From the NCBI GenBank assembly GCA_905160935.1, contig CAJHZI010000494.1, forward strand, positions 1-64,000: DNA of 64,000 nucleotides, read 5' to 3'. Shown piece after piece: positions 38,930 through 50,030 of this stretch. The stretch is from Enchytraeus crypticus. Its lineage: Eukaryota > Annelida > Clitellata > Enchytraeida > Enchytraeidae. Each line of letters opens with the position of its first letter. The stretch's first letter is position 1. The notes beneath the pieces were generated by a model, which had not been told where the DNA came from, did not search any database, and saw only the letters and a program-made list of their open reading frames with translations. Both the position numbers and the translations under genes were made by a program.

Positions 38930-39160
38930 ACTTCTGTTCGTGTAGTTGTGCACATGACATACCGCATGTGCTAGTAGATCTACCATAGATTTAAGAGTTA
39001 CTATATATTTCCTATTTTTCTATTCTATATTTCTATTTTCATATATTTCCTATTTCCTTTTTATATCTTAGTGTGCTATATTGTTTCCTTTCTTAGTTGC
39101 TTGAATTTTTCTCTTGAATGTCTCAATAGCGCAATGGTTAGAGGTGTAGATTACGTCATG
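38930..39160. repeat. right arm of 231-bp inverted repeat (SINE B 5' half)
   Basis: Ends at 'gattacgtcatg', where a G-rich array begins, so the SINE body and B box are missing from this copy. The A box 'tagcgcaatggttagagg' is at 39127-39144. Confidence 0.93.
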
Positions 39161-40037
39161 TGGGGGGGGGGGTTAGGTGAGAAATATTTTTTATTTCGGG
39201 GGGTTGGGGTGAGGTAAAATAGATTAGGATAAAGAAAAAAGTTAACGAAATGTTTTAGGCTGTAAACAATTTTTTATAAAAAAATTTTTTTTTGAGGGGA
39301 GGTTGGGGGTGGGATAAACTTGTTTTCTTTTAGAAAATAAATAATTGAACAAATGTTTCTGGCTGTAAAAATTTTTTTTGGGTAGGTTGAGTGAGGCAAA
39401 ATAGATTAGGGTAAAGAAAAAGTTAATAACATGTTTTAGGCTGCAAACAATTTTTGGTAACAAACATTTTTTTGGGGGGGTTTGGGGGTGGGGTAAACTT
39501 GTTTTATTTTAGAAAATAAATAATTGAAAAAATATTTTTGGCTGTAAAAAATTCCTTGTAAAAAAAATTGTTTTTTTTGGGGGGGAGTTGGGTGAGGTAA
39601 AATTGATTATGGTAAAGAAATAGTTAACACATTGTTTTAGGCTGTAAACAATTTTTGGTAAAAAAAATTTTTTTGGGGGGTTGGGGGTGGGGTAAACTTG
39701 TTTTCTTTTAGAAAATAAATAATTAAAAAAAAGTTTTTGGCTGTAAAAATTTCTTGTAAAAATTTTTTTTTTGGGGGGGTTGGGTGAGGTAAAATAGATT
39801 ATGGTAAAGAAAAAGTTAATACATTGTTTTAGGCTGTAAACAATTTTTGGTTAAAAATATTTTTTGGGGGGTTGGGGGTGGGGTAAACTTGTTTTCTTTT
39901 AGAAAATAAATAATTGAAAAAATGTTTTGGCTGTAAAAAAAATTTTATTTGGCGGGGAGGTTGGGGTAAGAAAATTTTTTTATTTGGGGAGGTTGGGGTG
40001 AGGTAAAATAGATTAGGATAAAGAAAGAAGTTAAACC
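39161..40037. repeat. G-rich higher-order tandem repeat, period about 190-200 bp
   Basis: Two related subunits of roughly 95 bp alternate: one with 'ggctgtaaacaatttttggt' and 'ttgggggtggggtaaacttg', the other with 'ttggctgtaaaaa' and 'gttgggtgaggtaaaataga'. The first subunit recurs near 39249, 39430, 39632 and 39825. Strong G/T strand asymmetry with G runs of 6-13. Confidence 0.92.
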
Positions 40038-40054
40038 TCCTCCCTAGCTGACAA

Positions 40055-40150
40055 ACTTAAAAAAATGACTTGAGCCTGCATCGCACCCCGGACCACATGA
40101 ATCTAAAGCCTTCCACCTATACCAAAGGGCTATGACTGCTTGCTTTTGGA
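40055..40150 (-). other. tRNA-like fragment
   Basis: Minus reading 'tagccctttggtataggtgg' resembles an A box and 'ggggtgcgatgcaggc' a B box. No clean cloverleaf; more likely a SINE head or decayed tRNA. Confidence 0.3.
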
Positions 40151-40406
40151 AAATGTTGAATAGATGATGTCAACAAATATAGAAAAGAGTAAAGCTATAT
40201 AGATGCAAGTCACTCGACAGATGGGAGCATGTTATGATTTTGACATGTTTTAGTTTATCGGTCTTTTTGGTTAGGAGCATATTATTTTTTAAATATTTTA
40301 TTGGATATGATGCAAGGGCTGCTGGAGATGAATCCAAAATGTCCGAAATTATTAAAATCTGTCTAGCCGTTATTGGCTTATAAGTGCCATTACGAACACG
40401 ACTTTG

Positions 40407-40409
<3 letters not shown>

Positions 40410-40462
<53 letters not shown>

Positions 40463-40490
40463 ATACTATATATATATTATATCTATATTA
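40410..40490. repeat. (TA)n microsatellite
   Basis: TA tract. Confidence 0.95.
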
Positions 40491-40574
40491 TATAATACAG
40501 TAATATCTGCATGTGTGTACGGAAGCATACATGTATACATGTATTTATATTTACTGTACACATTGATATATACA

Positions 40575-41430
40575 TTAATAATATAATAATAGGTTTACCG
40601 TCCGTTCTCATCCAGGGATTATGTCAGGGACGGCCCCAACAGCACACATCACTACATAGCATCCCCAGACCATCTGCAAAATAAATGGTGCAAGGAATTT
40701 TGGACGTGCTGCAAACGATTGAGAGAAGAAGTAGCAATCCATGTAATAATCTTACAGTAGTCGAGCTTTGAATGAACTATAGAATTAGCAAGGCTGCATT
40801 CTAGTAATGGACGATTTGCCTAATCTGACGATCTGAAAGAAAGAAGCGCGACAACAGAAGAGATATGGATTTTAAAGTCAAGGTTTTCATCAAATATGAC
40901 TCCAAGGTTTGAGATCGAAGGTGAAAGAGCAAGATTCTGAAATTAACAGAATTATTAGTAATTTTATTCTTTGCAAAGGATGCCATTAAAGGTATTCAGT
41001 TTGGAGGGATAACCACAAGACGGTTAGCACAAAACCAGGAATAAACCTTGCTAGAATGTGAGAGATGGCCAGTTTCTGATCGACTCATGATTATAAAGGA
41101 AATATCAGTGAGTGTCCGTCTGCTAGAATGAAAATTTATGGAAGACGAGCAAGCAAGTAGAGCTAAGAGAGTGATATATAAAGAGAAGAGCAATGGACCT
41201 AACACTGAACCTTGAGGAACACGCGTAGGAGGGGTAGTTCAGAGAGCGATTTTGACCAATAACACTGATTGTGTGCGACATGAGAGATATGATGTAGCAG
41301 GGAAAAAGCAGAATCAAAATGCCAAAACAAGATTTAAGCCTATTTATTAGAATCCATGGTCAATTGTATCGAAGGCAGCAGAGAGATCAGAAGAACCAAG
41401 GCAGAAACCTGTTTACTATCATGGCCAGCT
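40575..41430 (-). mobile_element. L2-like LINE 3' portion, degraded
   Basis: Minus reading, with frameshifts and stops: 'AAFDTIDHG', 'RVPQGSVLGPLLFSLYIT', a lost YADD region ('SSSINFHSSRRTL'), and 'SWFCANRLVVIPPN'. The order and wording fit L2/CR1-type RT. The 3'UTR continues through 'tgcagatggtctggggatgc', 'ggccgtccctgacataatcc' and the tail 'gatgagaacggacggtaaac' plus ATT repeats. Confidence 0.85.
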
Positions 41431-41439
41431 AAGATCATT

Positions 41440-42745
41440 ATGTATACGAAGAAGAGCCGTTTCAGTAGAAGGATTTTCTATAGGCAGATTGATACAACCT
41501 TAAATTATTCAGATAACTTTATAGTACCTCTAGAATTTCTAAGTGATGCATTGTACATTGTTAATTAAACAATGGAGTCTAACATTTCAATATTCGGATT
41601 GCTTTACTTTATATTAAGAATTTTTAACTGTTGGCTAATATAAGATTTCTCACATAGAATTTTTGGTACAGCGAATACAATAGTAGTACATACTAAACGA
41701 TCGGTGACAAATTCGTTTCACAGTAGAATCGTAACGATTATCACCATTGTTCTGGAAAGTTTAAGACTTGACCCAGCCGCCAATTTTACCCAACTAGAGT
41801 ATTTCATGTGAATGTCTTTTAGCGTATAACGGGAGAGTTATAGTTCTGTAAAAATGATCGAATGTTCCCCTCAATAAGATTTTTCTAGTATATGTTTAAT
41901 GCGCATGTTGCTTGCGCCGTAAAATGTTCTCTATTAAAGCAATAAGCCTGTCACGTTTATATCTGCTAATGTAAGCTTGATGCAGTATTCCATTCTATGA
42001 TGAAAAAATTGGGATTCTATTTCAATTATCAAATTATCTGATTTCTCAGAGTTAATTAGCTGCAGAATAACAATAATAACCAAAAATAGATAAATATCGG
42101 ATATGTCCTTAGGTATGACGTTGTTCCGGTGGCATTGAAACCCGGGGATTCCAGGATCGCGATGGAGTTGACTTTCATTAATTAATATCGTTAACAAACT
42201 TAAGCTATTGTTGAGCAACCGCGATAACAGAGACCCTCTTTTCTTTGCAAGGCTTTCCAGACGTTGCCCAAAGATATAATGCTCTGCTTTCAGCAATCTT
42301 TTAAGGCGCTAGATGAAATCGCATAGCTTGCGGCGATTCAGCAAATATTTACGTGAATCGTTCAATCAAACTTCGGGTTCGTTTACACCCTGGTGAAAAT
42401 GAGTAACTATTTCAAAGTTTAACTTTGTCTCAACTAACAACACATTTGGCTGTCTATCTAGCGGTTCTAGTGCGGTTCGAACAGAAAAACATCTGTATAT
42501 AGCACTTTTTTATTAAACTTAACATTCCGGCCACCAGCTAGTATGACTAAGTAGGTTCTTCAATTACTAACATTATCACGTTTCTTATATATTTGTAACA
42601 ATTGAAATGATTGATGGGGTTAATCCCTAAATTATGAAAAAAAATTAAGCATGAGGCATAAAGTTAGATAGGCCTATTTATATCGTTATTTATGATTCTG
42701 GAAGTCAATAGGCTACTAGTACTATCATAATAATAATAAAAAATA
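41440..42745. other. unassigned intergenic DNA
   Basis: A 120-codon open frame on the minus strand (42296-41934) has no recognisable domain and I do not call it a gene. Confidence 0.45.
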
Positions 42746-42749
42746 TAAA

Positions 42750-42830
42750 TAAAAAGGTGTTACGCCCGTTTCCCTCATCCAGAGTAACATAAATGTCAGG
42801 GATGCATGGAAAGCATTGACTTTGTGAAAT
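42750..42830 (-). mobile_element. L2-like LINE tail fragment
   Basis: 'ggtgttacgcccgtttccct' + 'catcc', then 'atgtcagggatgcatgg': inverted form of the GAGGAAACGGACGTTAAACC tail. Confidence 0.55.
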
Positions 42831-42894
42831 GTTAACTTGTGTGATTTAAGGATTGTTTTTTATGGAGCGTGAAATCAGTATATTGAGAATGATA

Positions 42895-42955
42895 TGTATC
42901 TTAACCGTCCATTTGGGGCAGTGGCACTGAAAGAGAGAGAGAGAGAGCGATATAG
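42895..42955 (+). mobile_element. LINE-X tail tip with (GA)n
   Basis: 'ggcagtggcactgaaagaga' followed by GA repeats resembles the terminal segment of LINE-X. Confidence 0.4.
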
Positions 42956-42959
42956 GATT

Positions 42960-43315
42960 TTAATAAATTTTATTGCCTATGGCCTAAGTTTGTACAGTAA
43001 CAAGTGTAGGCCTTGCTATCTCACTAATGTGAAACATAATAAAAATCTCTATACTGAAGTCTATTTGCTCTTCCTTTTTAAAGATGCAAAATACTTATAT
43101 AGGCAATGAAATAAAATTATATTGGCACGTTTTATGAACTCTATACAATTTAATAGTAATTATAAGTCAGAATAAAAGGATAATGAAGTTTAGTTTTAGG
43201 CATTGGGGGATTCGGGCAATGCCTCCTTAGGTCGTACCTTGTATTCATAGGCCCCAGGACACACTCCATATTCCAGCTTGGTACATTCTGTTTCACTTCG
43301 TTTGTTGTTAAAAAA
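42960..43315. other. unassigned intergenic DNA
   Basis: Nothing recognised. Confidence 0.5.
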
Positions 43316-43319
43316 TTAA

Positions 43320-43545
43320 AACCGTGCATTATATTAAACGATCAATTACGTTGAATAGTAACACTTTTAACTATCACTTTGCTAATTTTAGTCGCCTTTC
43401 CGATAATCGTCCCGTAATTGTACAGATTTTAATTCCGCAGATCTGCGCGGCTGGGATTCGAACCCCATGAGTGTTTCAGTTCACCTCAGGAACTGTCACT
43501 GAAATTCTGACTTGCACATATGCAATGACGACGTCTATTAGTCTA
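43320..43545 (-). mobile_element. SINE family B copy
   Basis: Antisense: 'gatcaattacgttga', 'cagatctgcgcggctgggat' + 'tcgaacccc', 'agttcacctcagg' and 'ctgtcact'. The B box is intact. Confidence 0.8.
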
Positions 43546-43599
43546 TCGTTTAATTTACGGATGTTGCTAGATAAAAAAATGAACTAAAGAAACAGTTGA

Positions 43600-43705
43600 A
43601 CTCGAACGACTAAACTGGTAAAGGCAATTTAACGTCAGTTTCCACTCGAAAACGAATGTCAGTGACGGTGCTGCCTAGGATTGAATCACGCACATACTAA
43701 AGTTC
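43600..43705 (-). mobile_element. SINE family A copy (partial)
   Basis: Antisense: 'taacgtcagtttccactcga', 'gtcagtgacgg' and 'aggattgaatcacgcacata'. Confidence 0.7.
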
Positions 43706-45120
43706 AACTAAGGAAAAACTAAAAAAGTAGTAGATTATTTCGAGGAAAAAGCTAAGAAGATGAAGAATAACTTATGATTAAAGTTAAAATGTGAAGACAA
43801 CCTCAAGAAAATTCTGGCCCCTCTTCAAAAACGTCTTGGATCTGAATGACCCGCCCCTAATATATGGAAACCACATCGAATGATAAAATCTAATTTGCGT
43901 AATGAATTATTTTATGAAGCTAGACAAAATTTAGTCAGGAATTTTTACAAGGGGTCTAGGGCCTACTTTAGATCTACTGGCCTTTTTTTGGTCAATTGCG
44001 TTGTTATTTCGTTGCGATTGACTAAAAGGAAGTCACTAATTAGCCTAACCGCGTGTTTGGGTGAAATATCATGTTACTGGCTTACAGGTATGTTAATTCC
44101 CCTGGGGTTAAAAGTGTGACATTCCTTGTCAGTTGACACCAGATAGCCATGAAGTAGTAACAGACAATAAGCGGTGAAGGTCGGACTCGGTTATTTTAAA
44201 TGTTTAGTTTTGCATTGTCGATTCTAGCAGTTTTATGTTTATGCGTCAAATCTTTTTTCAAGTGTTTTCTTTTTTTGAAATAAAACATACTCTCTGTCTT
44301 CGTATTAGACGATAAGAAATGTAAAAATGCTTCCAGTGTTATGTTAATCATTCTTCTATAGGGTAAATGCCATACAAATGTCCAATTTAGGAACATTACA
44401 ATTTTCTAGGATATATCATTGTTCTCAATGCATGTTGGAATCAAACGACTAGAGCTTAGCGTCGCACTTGACGCTGACTTAATGACTTTTACGCAGGATT
44501 TTTTACGAGTTTCATTGTCAGGTTTTATCGCAGCGCCCTATCTCTCTGATTGGTTGAGGAACTCTAGAACATTCATTTTGTTGGGTTAAAGTTTTAACGT
44601 AATCTTTATTTTTAGTGACGGATCTCCCCTAGAATAAAGCCAATTATTTTATTACTTCATATTCAAAATTTTCAGCTGAGCGAGACGATCGACGACATAC
44701 TCACGCGAGTTTTTCATTTGAATATATGTACCAATCACTGCAGTAATTTCTCTTCTCACTACGAATAAATAGGTATGTGTTGCTTAAAATTTTCTCATAT
44801 TTCTGTAGTTCTAACTTCTGCTATTTATTTGTAGCTATGACTTTTTTAATAATCACGCTTTAAGCAATGATAAATATAATGTGTGAAAATCATTTTATTA
44901 AAAACTTTTGCGAACTTTTTTAGCTGATTGTCGACCAGAACTAAGCCAGTCCTCAAGTCAATCCTACCTGCCTGCAGCATTTCTCTTCTCTACACTACGA
45001 TATAATCATGCATGTAGGCCTAGGTTCTTTGTGTTGACTTTTCGCAAGTTTTTGCATGTGGGCCTTATCAATCTTCAGAATCTAAGCAATATTTTAATTA
45101 CTGAATTGATAAATTTAAAC
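43706..45120. other. unassigned DNA, possible regulatory region
   Basis: No exon is proven. 44530-44770 includes a reversed CCAAT box (ctgattggttgagg) and 'aataaatag|gtatgt' at 44765-44776, which could be a noncoding first exon donor for the downstream F-box gene, but there is no direct support. Confidence 0.2.
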
Positions 45121-45200
45121 ATTCTCTCTCTCCTTCCTTCTCTCTCTCTCTCTCTCTCTCTCTCGTTTTAATATACCAAGTGGCAGGTCCAAGGTATAGG
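45121..45200 (-). mobile_element. LINE-X tail tip with (CT)n
   Basis: (CT)n followed by 'taccaagtggcaggtccaag' + 'gtat', the inverse of the LINE-X 3' terminus with its GA tail. Confidence 0.6.
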
Positions 45201-45204
45201 CCTA

Positions 45205-46005
45205 AGCTATGTTCCTAAACGGAGTTAGCTTTCTAGAGTTGCAATTTAAAAAGTAATTAATCTTTTCATGTGCATAAAAGAATCTATTAATCTCAGTGTA
45301 GTAAAGTAACGAAGTAAAAAATATTTCGTTACAACTAAAAAGTACTCAAGCAATAGCTTACTTTTGTACCCAGTTTATCTGAGTACTTCTTACTTATAAC
45401 GAAGTAATTTTCGTAGTACTTTCTGCATTGACTTTTAGCCGGCGCGTTACTTTTGAAAACTGTATGAATACCTTTCCCAAAATTTTTACTAATTAAAAAA
45501 GTCTTTAACATATTTTATCATTTAACGTATCTTATCATAGCTGTAGTTTAGTTAGCGCAATGCGGTAAATCAGGTGTGTGACGTAAATCAAAGCCATTCA
45601 GCTACCTCACACACCTGTAGGCCTATTCGCCTTAGTTGTCTAGTTAAGGATAGGCCTATCGTAAATAGGGCATTGAGGTTTAGTGCAATATTAAAATTTG
45701 CGATTGTTCAGAGGATAACGTCTATATAGTGTTTTATATAGATCCATGATTGATTGTTGATGACTATCTTACTCCGAGATTGTCAGGCGGAGTAAAGGTT
45801 TAGGCCCCTAAAGCTAAATTTGAACAAATTCAAATTAAGACCTGTAGCCTACGTATCACTCAATAGATCGAGGCGCACCGTGTCTGTCTTCCTATGCACA
45901 AACAGGCTTTCATCGGAACATTGAACTCGCTTCCTTTTAGTTTATTAAAATCTGATGCTCGTGTTTATACTTACTCCCCCCCCCCTGCTTTTGATCTGTA
46001 GTAGG
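45205..46005. other. unassigned intergenic DNA
   Basis: TAGGCCTA octamers at about 45200, 45620 and 45652; 'aagtactcaagcaat' words resemble those at 49250-49400 (decayed repeat). Confidence 0.45.
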
Positions 46006-46009
46006 CTTA

Positions 46010-46066
46010 GTGCTGTGGGGACGTTCCTGACATAGTGCTTGGATGAGGAAACGGACGTTAAACCTC

Positions 46067-46100
<34 letters not shown>

Positions 46101-46105
46101 TTGAG
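46010..46105 (+). mobile_element. L2-like LINE 3' end fragment
   Basis: 'gtgctgtggggacgttcctg', 'gatgaggaaacggacgttaa' + 'acctc', and (ATT)n. Confidence 0.8.
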
Positions 46106-46489
46106 GCTGTTAAACCATTATTTAGTTGTACTGCTATGTTAGATGTGACACAGAAGCGAATCGAGTGACGGTAAAACTATTTGAGAATCTGGTTCTTCTA
46201 AAATTAGAAATTGAAAGTTTTAGATAGGGCCTACATTCAATATCTAACAGGAAACTTATTAGAATAATTGTGTAGGAATAGTCATCTTCAAATATTTTTT
46301 GCTTAACATCAGACATGGAGAAAGAGAGAGAGAGAGAAATATGTTATATTTTCACAAAATTTCACTGAGTAATCACAACAATAAACGCGTGAAAAAAATT
46401 AAATAGGCGTCATCAGAATCTGAGTAATAAGTGCAATACGTCCTGTAAGTGCAGAAATACGTCCTGTAAGTTCACAAATAAAACAAAAA

Positions 46490-48300
46490 CAAAAAATGTA
46501 TATAATAAATTGAATAAAAACTAGGCCATCAAAGAGGACGCATGGCATCCTATCCGGTTGAACACCCAGTTTTTACTCCAATATCGTTTTCCGGCAAAAG
46601 ACTCTGAGAGAGTCCGATATACAATCATTGAAAAAAAGAAAATAAATTAATTTACATTAAGTTAGCTAAATTATCATAAAATGTACGAGTGTTTGGTTAG
46701 AAGTGGAAGATTACCTGCTATTAAGCAAATAATGTTTGTATTTATAAGAGAATGTTGGGAGAGAGCTGATGTTTCTTATGGAAGTTGGAATTTCGTTCCA
46801 GTTTGTACAAGCATCATTGACATATGATTTATAAAAAGTGGCAGAGGATTTCTTATAAAGATAGCTGGATCCGTATAGTCTTGTGGGGTAGTTAGCATGA
46901 TTGAGATCAAAAATGTTTGCCATTACTGTGGATGAGGATGATCTGTTGTATAGACACTTATGAATAAGTTTCGCTGAACAAAATTTATGTAATAAATGGA
47001 TTGGCAGAATATTGAAAGAAGTGTATAAATTTTTGACATTACTACAGCGGTGCATTCCTTGCAACGTTCTTAGTACTCTGTTACATTCAATGTGTAGGGG
47101 CTGCAAGATGTTCCAGGAAGCGTGTCCATACACTTCAATGCAGTAGCTAATGCGAGAGTGGATCATTGAAAAATATAAATTCCTACGGCAAGGCATGGTA
47201 ATATGGTCTCTACGATTGAATAATAAACAGTTAGCACTTTTTATCTTCTTCACAACGGTATCAACATGGTTTTTAAATGACAATTGCTCGTCAATTTCTA
47301 TTCCAAGGAACTTTATGTTTTTTACCCTAGAAATTGGATTTTTATCAAGCACTATCTCAAGTTTTTCTCCTTTTATATAATCTTCATCCTCTTTGTTAGG
47401 GAAGAAAACAATGTAAGCACATTTTTTAGAGTTTGCCGTTAAGCGATTTTTTTGAAACCAATGATTTAATCTTGAACTGGTATGGTTAGCTAAAGAAAAT
47501 AGATCAGTCAGGTTGCTACTGTTTATAAAAGCATTAGAATCATCAGCAAAAAGTTTAAGTGAGATTTCAGGACATGCATTTTGAATATCATTGATATATA
47601 TTAAGAATAACAAGGGCCCTAGAATAGATCCTTGTGGAACACCAACAGTAACTGGTTTGATGGTTGAAATGGTTTGTCCTATTACAGCATATTGAAATCT
47701 ATTTGACAAGTAGGTTTTGAGCCATTGAAGCGATAAACCTCTTATGCCATAGTGTTGTAGTTTATGTAAGAGTATACCGTGATCCACCGTGTCGAAGGCC
47801 TTGCTAAGATCAAGGAATAGCCCAATTGTATGCATGCTTTTCCCTTTATTTGAACTAATCATATTTAGACTACTAAATATAGCATCGACGGTTGAATATC
47901 CTTTCCTAAATCCAAATTGGTTATCACAAATCAATTTAAATTTATCTAAGTATACTGTAATGCGATTATACATTAATTTTTCAAAAATTTTGCCTACGTT
48001 ATTTAAAAGTGAGATTGGCCTATAATTTTGCACATCATCGCTCTTGCCTGATTTATAAATTGGGATAACTTTAGCTGTCTTAAAACAAGAAGGGAAAATT
48101 CCTGAACTAAAACTACTGCTAATTATATAGGATAGAGGGTCAGCAATAATGTAAGCAGAAAGTTGAAGAATTTTATTTGGTATCTCAAATTGTCCTGTAG
48201 AATTGGTTTCTTTGAGAGCCATTCATGCATTTAAAACTTCACTGGGAGTGGTAGGTTTTAGAAAAATTGATTTTTTATTTGGAAATGATAAATATTGTTA
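46490..48300 (-). mobile_element. Non-LTR retrotransposon, nearly intact RT ORF
   Basis: Reverse transcriptase for target-primed retrotransposition. A 503-codon frame (48222-46711) carries RT blocks in order: RPISLL at 68-73, DLSKAFDTVDHG from 138, VPQGSILGPLLF at 195-206 and catalytic FADD at 225-228, then a thumb/C-terminal region (IKFLGIEIDEQLSFKNHV). It resembles CR1/Jockey-type LINEs. The frame continues upstream through one TGA (FLKPTTPSEVLNA before it) for about 25 further codons to a TAA. The element is therefore 5'-truncated, lacking endonuclease and ORF1. 3'UTR sequence continues to about 46490. The long uninterrupted frame suggests a young insertion. Confidence 0.94.
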
Positions 48301-48309
48301 AAAATAGAG

Positions 48310-48600
48310 TACATAGCCCATAGGCCTATGCATATAGATTTTTGGCTTTTGGATTTGTGGTTTGCCTTATTTGACTCTGATTTAAAAATCTTCAGTAGGC
48401 CTAAAGATTTTCAGTATTTAACTATATATTCAGTAGGTTTGGTAAATGAATGATAGAACATAATTATCAAAAATTCAAAAAATAAACTTTATTTAAAATA
48501 GTTTTGCTCTAGTTAATTACGATAGCATAAATATAAAAACCTAAATCATGAATCTTCAGGTATATTTTGTGGATCTTGCCAATATGGCAATGATTATTTT
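48310..48600. other. unassigned DNA
   Basis: Nothing recognised except TAGGCCTA octamers near 48322 and 48397. Confidence 0.5.
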
Positions 48601-48629
48601 TATATTAACGAGTCTGAGTTGTGTTGTGT

Positions 48630-48915
48630 TCGAGATTCGGAAGAATGAACCATTCATAAACTACATGTTTCGTATGAAGCGACTAATTAGAATCTGAGAA
48701 CGACAACGGGAAACCATCTCAGAAGTCATATTATTCCCATTTAAGCTGTCGGCTAAATTAAGGTGTGTGTAATTCATAGCCTCTTGAGCATAGATTAACT
48801 GGTTAGTCGATGGAGTGCTCTTGAAGGAGCGTGAATGTAGTGAAGGCAGCATGGGAGTAGGAATATGACCCTGCTTCGACCTACATGGACCTGCTTCGTA
48901 CTTGATTGATAGGAC

Positions 48916-48975
<60 letters not shown>

Positions 48976-48995
48976 TAGAGAGAGAGAGACAGAGA
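48630..48995 (+). mobile_element. SINE family E copy with (GA)n tail
   Basis: 'gaacgacaacgggaaaccat', 'catattattcccat', 'aaggtgtgtgtaattcatag', 'cgatggagtgct' and 'gggagtaggaatatg', ending in 'ggacaattgagagaga' and a long GA run (48930-48990). Confidence 0.75.
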
Positions 48996-48999
48996 GTCT

Positions 49000-50010
49000 G
49001 AGTTAACCATGTTAAATTTATTTAATTGTAAAAGCAAAATTAAGTCAAATGTAACATTTTAACATCCAATAGCCTATATATAAGCGTGCGCATGTGAGTC
49101 GAATATTTTTTTGTGCAGAAACTTCAGAGTTTAAATTGTTTAAAGTTTCCGTTTTTAATTAGAATTAAATCAAGAACTAACTTGACTAACTTAAGAACGA
49201 GTAAAACTTTTCTACCCTGGTATAAGCTTAATATATTTTCTTTAAAATTCAGAGTACTTTTACTTTTTACTTAAAATTACTACGTTTTTGTTGAGTAGGC
49301 CTACTTTTACTTTTTTCTTAAGTAAAATTCTGATAAAGTACCTTTTACTTTTACTAACCAGTTAGGCTAATTTTACTTCAAGTATTTTGCTGAGTACTTC
49401 TTACAACACCAGTTAATCTTTAATATATCGAAAAGAAACAGTTAAACTTTTAGTTTCTAACTTTTAACTAGGTACTACCCACCTCTACCGCTTCCACGTT
49501 TCAAAATGAGCAGTCCATAGAGCAACAAATTAATAGTTTCTTGAATCAAGGGCTCTTCATAGTAAATATTTTAAGTACATTTCACGATCTGATTTGGCCA
49601 TCATCCATTTCACGTCCACCGTTAAAAAATTAATCAACAATTTCAGTTCCGGAGATGGCGAGGATGGTAGTAAAAATTGTAAAATATAAGAGTAAAAAGT
49701 TTGTAAGTAGACATTGAACTCTGTCCCGAAGAATGCGAAGGCGTAAGTAAAAATGTAGACACTGCCCCAAATACTTTTCACCCCCACCTCCCTTAAAAAA
49801 TTCATGATCCTCCAATTGTTACATGTAGTATATGGCACCAGCAAAGCATGACTTCTGGGTTGGCTTCCCTTTTCCTTCCCGTTATTCTCATAAGTTCATT
49901 CCTTTTTCTCAGTTACAAATACGGCAAACAAGGGTTTAAGCATGTATAATTAAAAGTAATACAAAAAATGGATGATTATTTCACAGTAATGTATTTTATA
50001 TTTTTGTTCA
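49000..50010. other. upstream flank of the F-box gene
   Basis: 'tacttttactttttacttaa' type words (49255-49390) look like a decayed repeat. A plausible acceptor, 'tatttttgttcag', ends at 50011, suggesting a 5'UTR intron. Confidence 0.35.
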
Positions 50011-50030
50011 GTTTTATCGGAATAACAACA

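Noticed and set aside
41934..42296. 120-codon minus-strand frame
   Set aside because: No domain, no splice context and no neighbouring exon; length alone is not enough.
44530..44776. Promoter and first exon of the F-box gene
   Set aside because: Only a reversed CCAAT word and a donor-like GTATGT support it, 5 kb away; kept as a low-confidence note.
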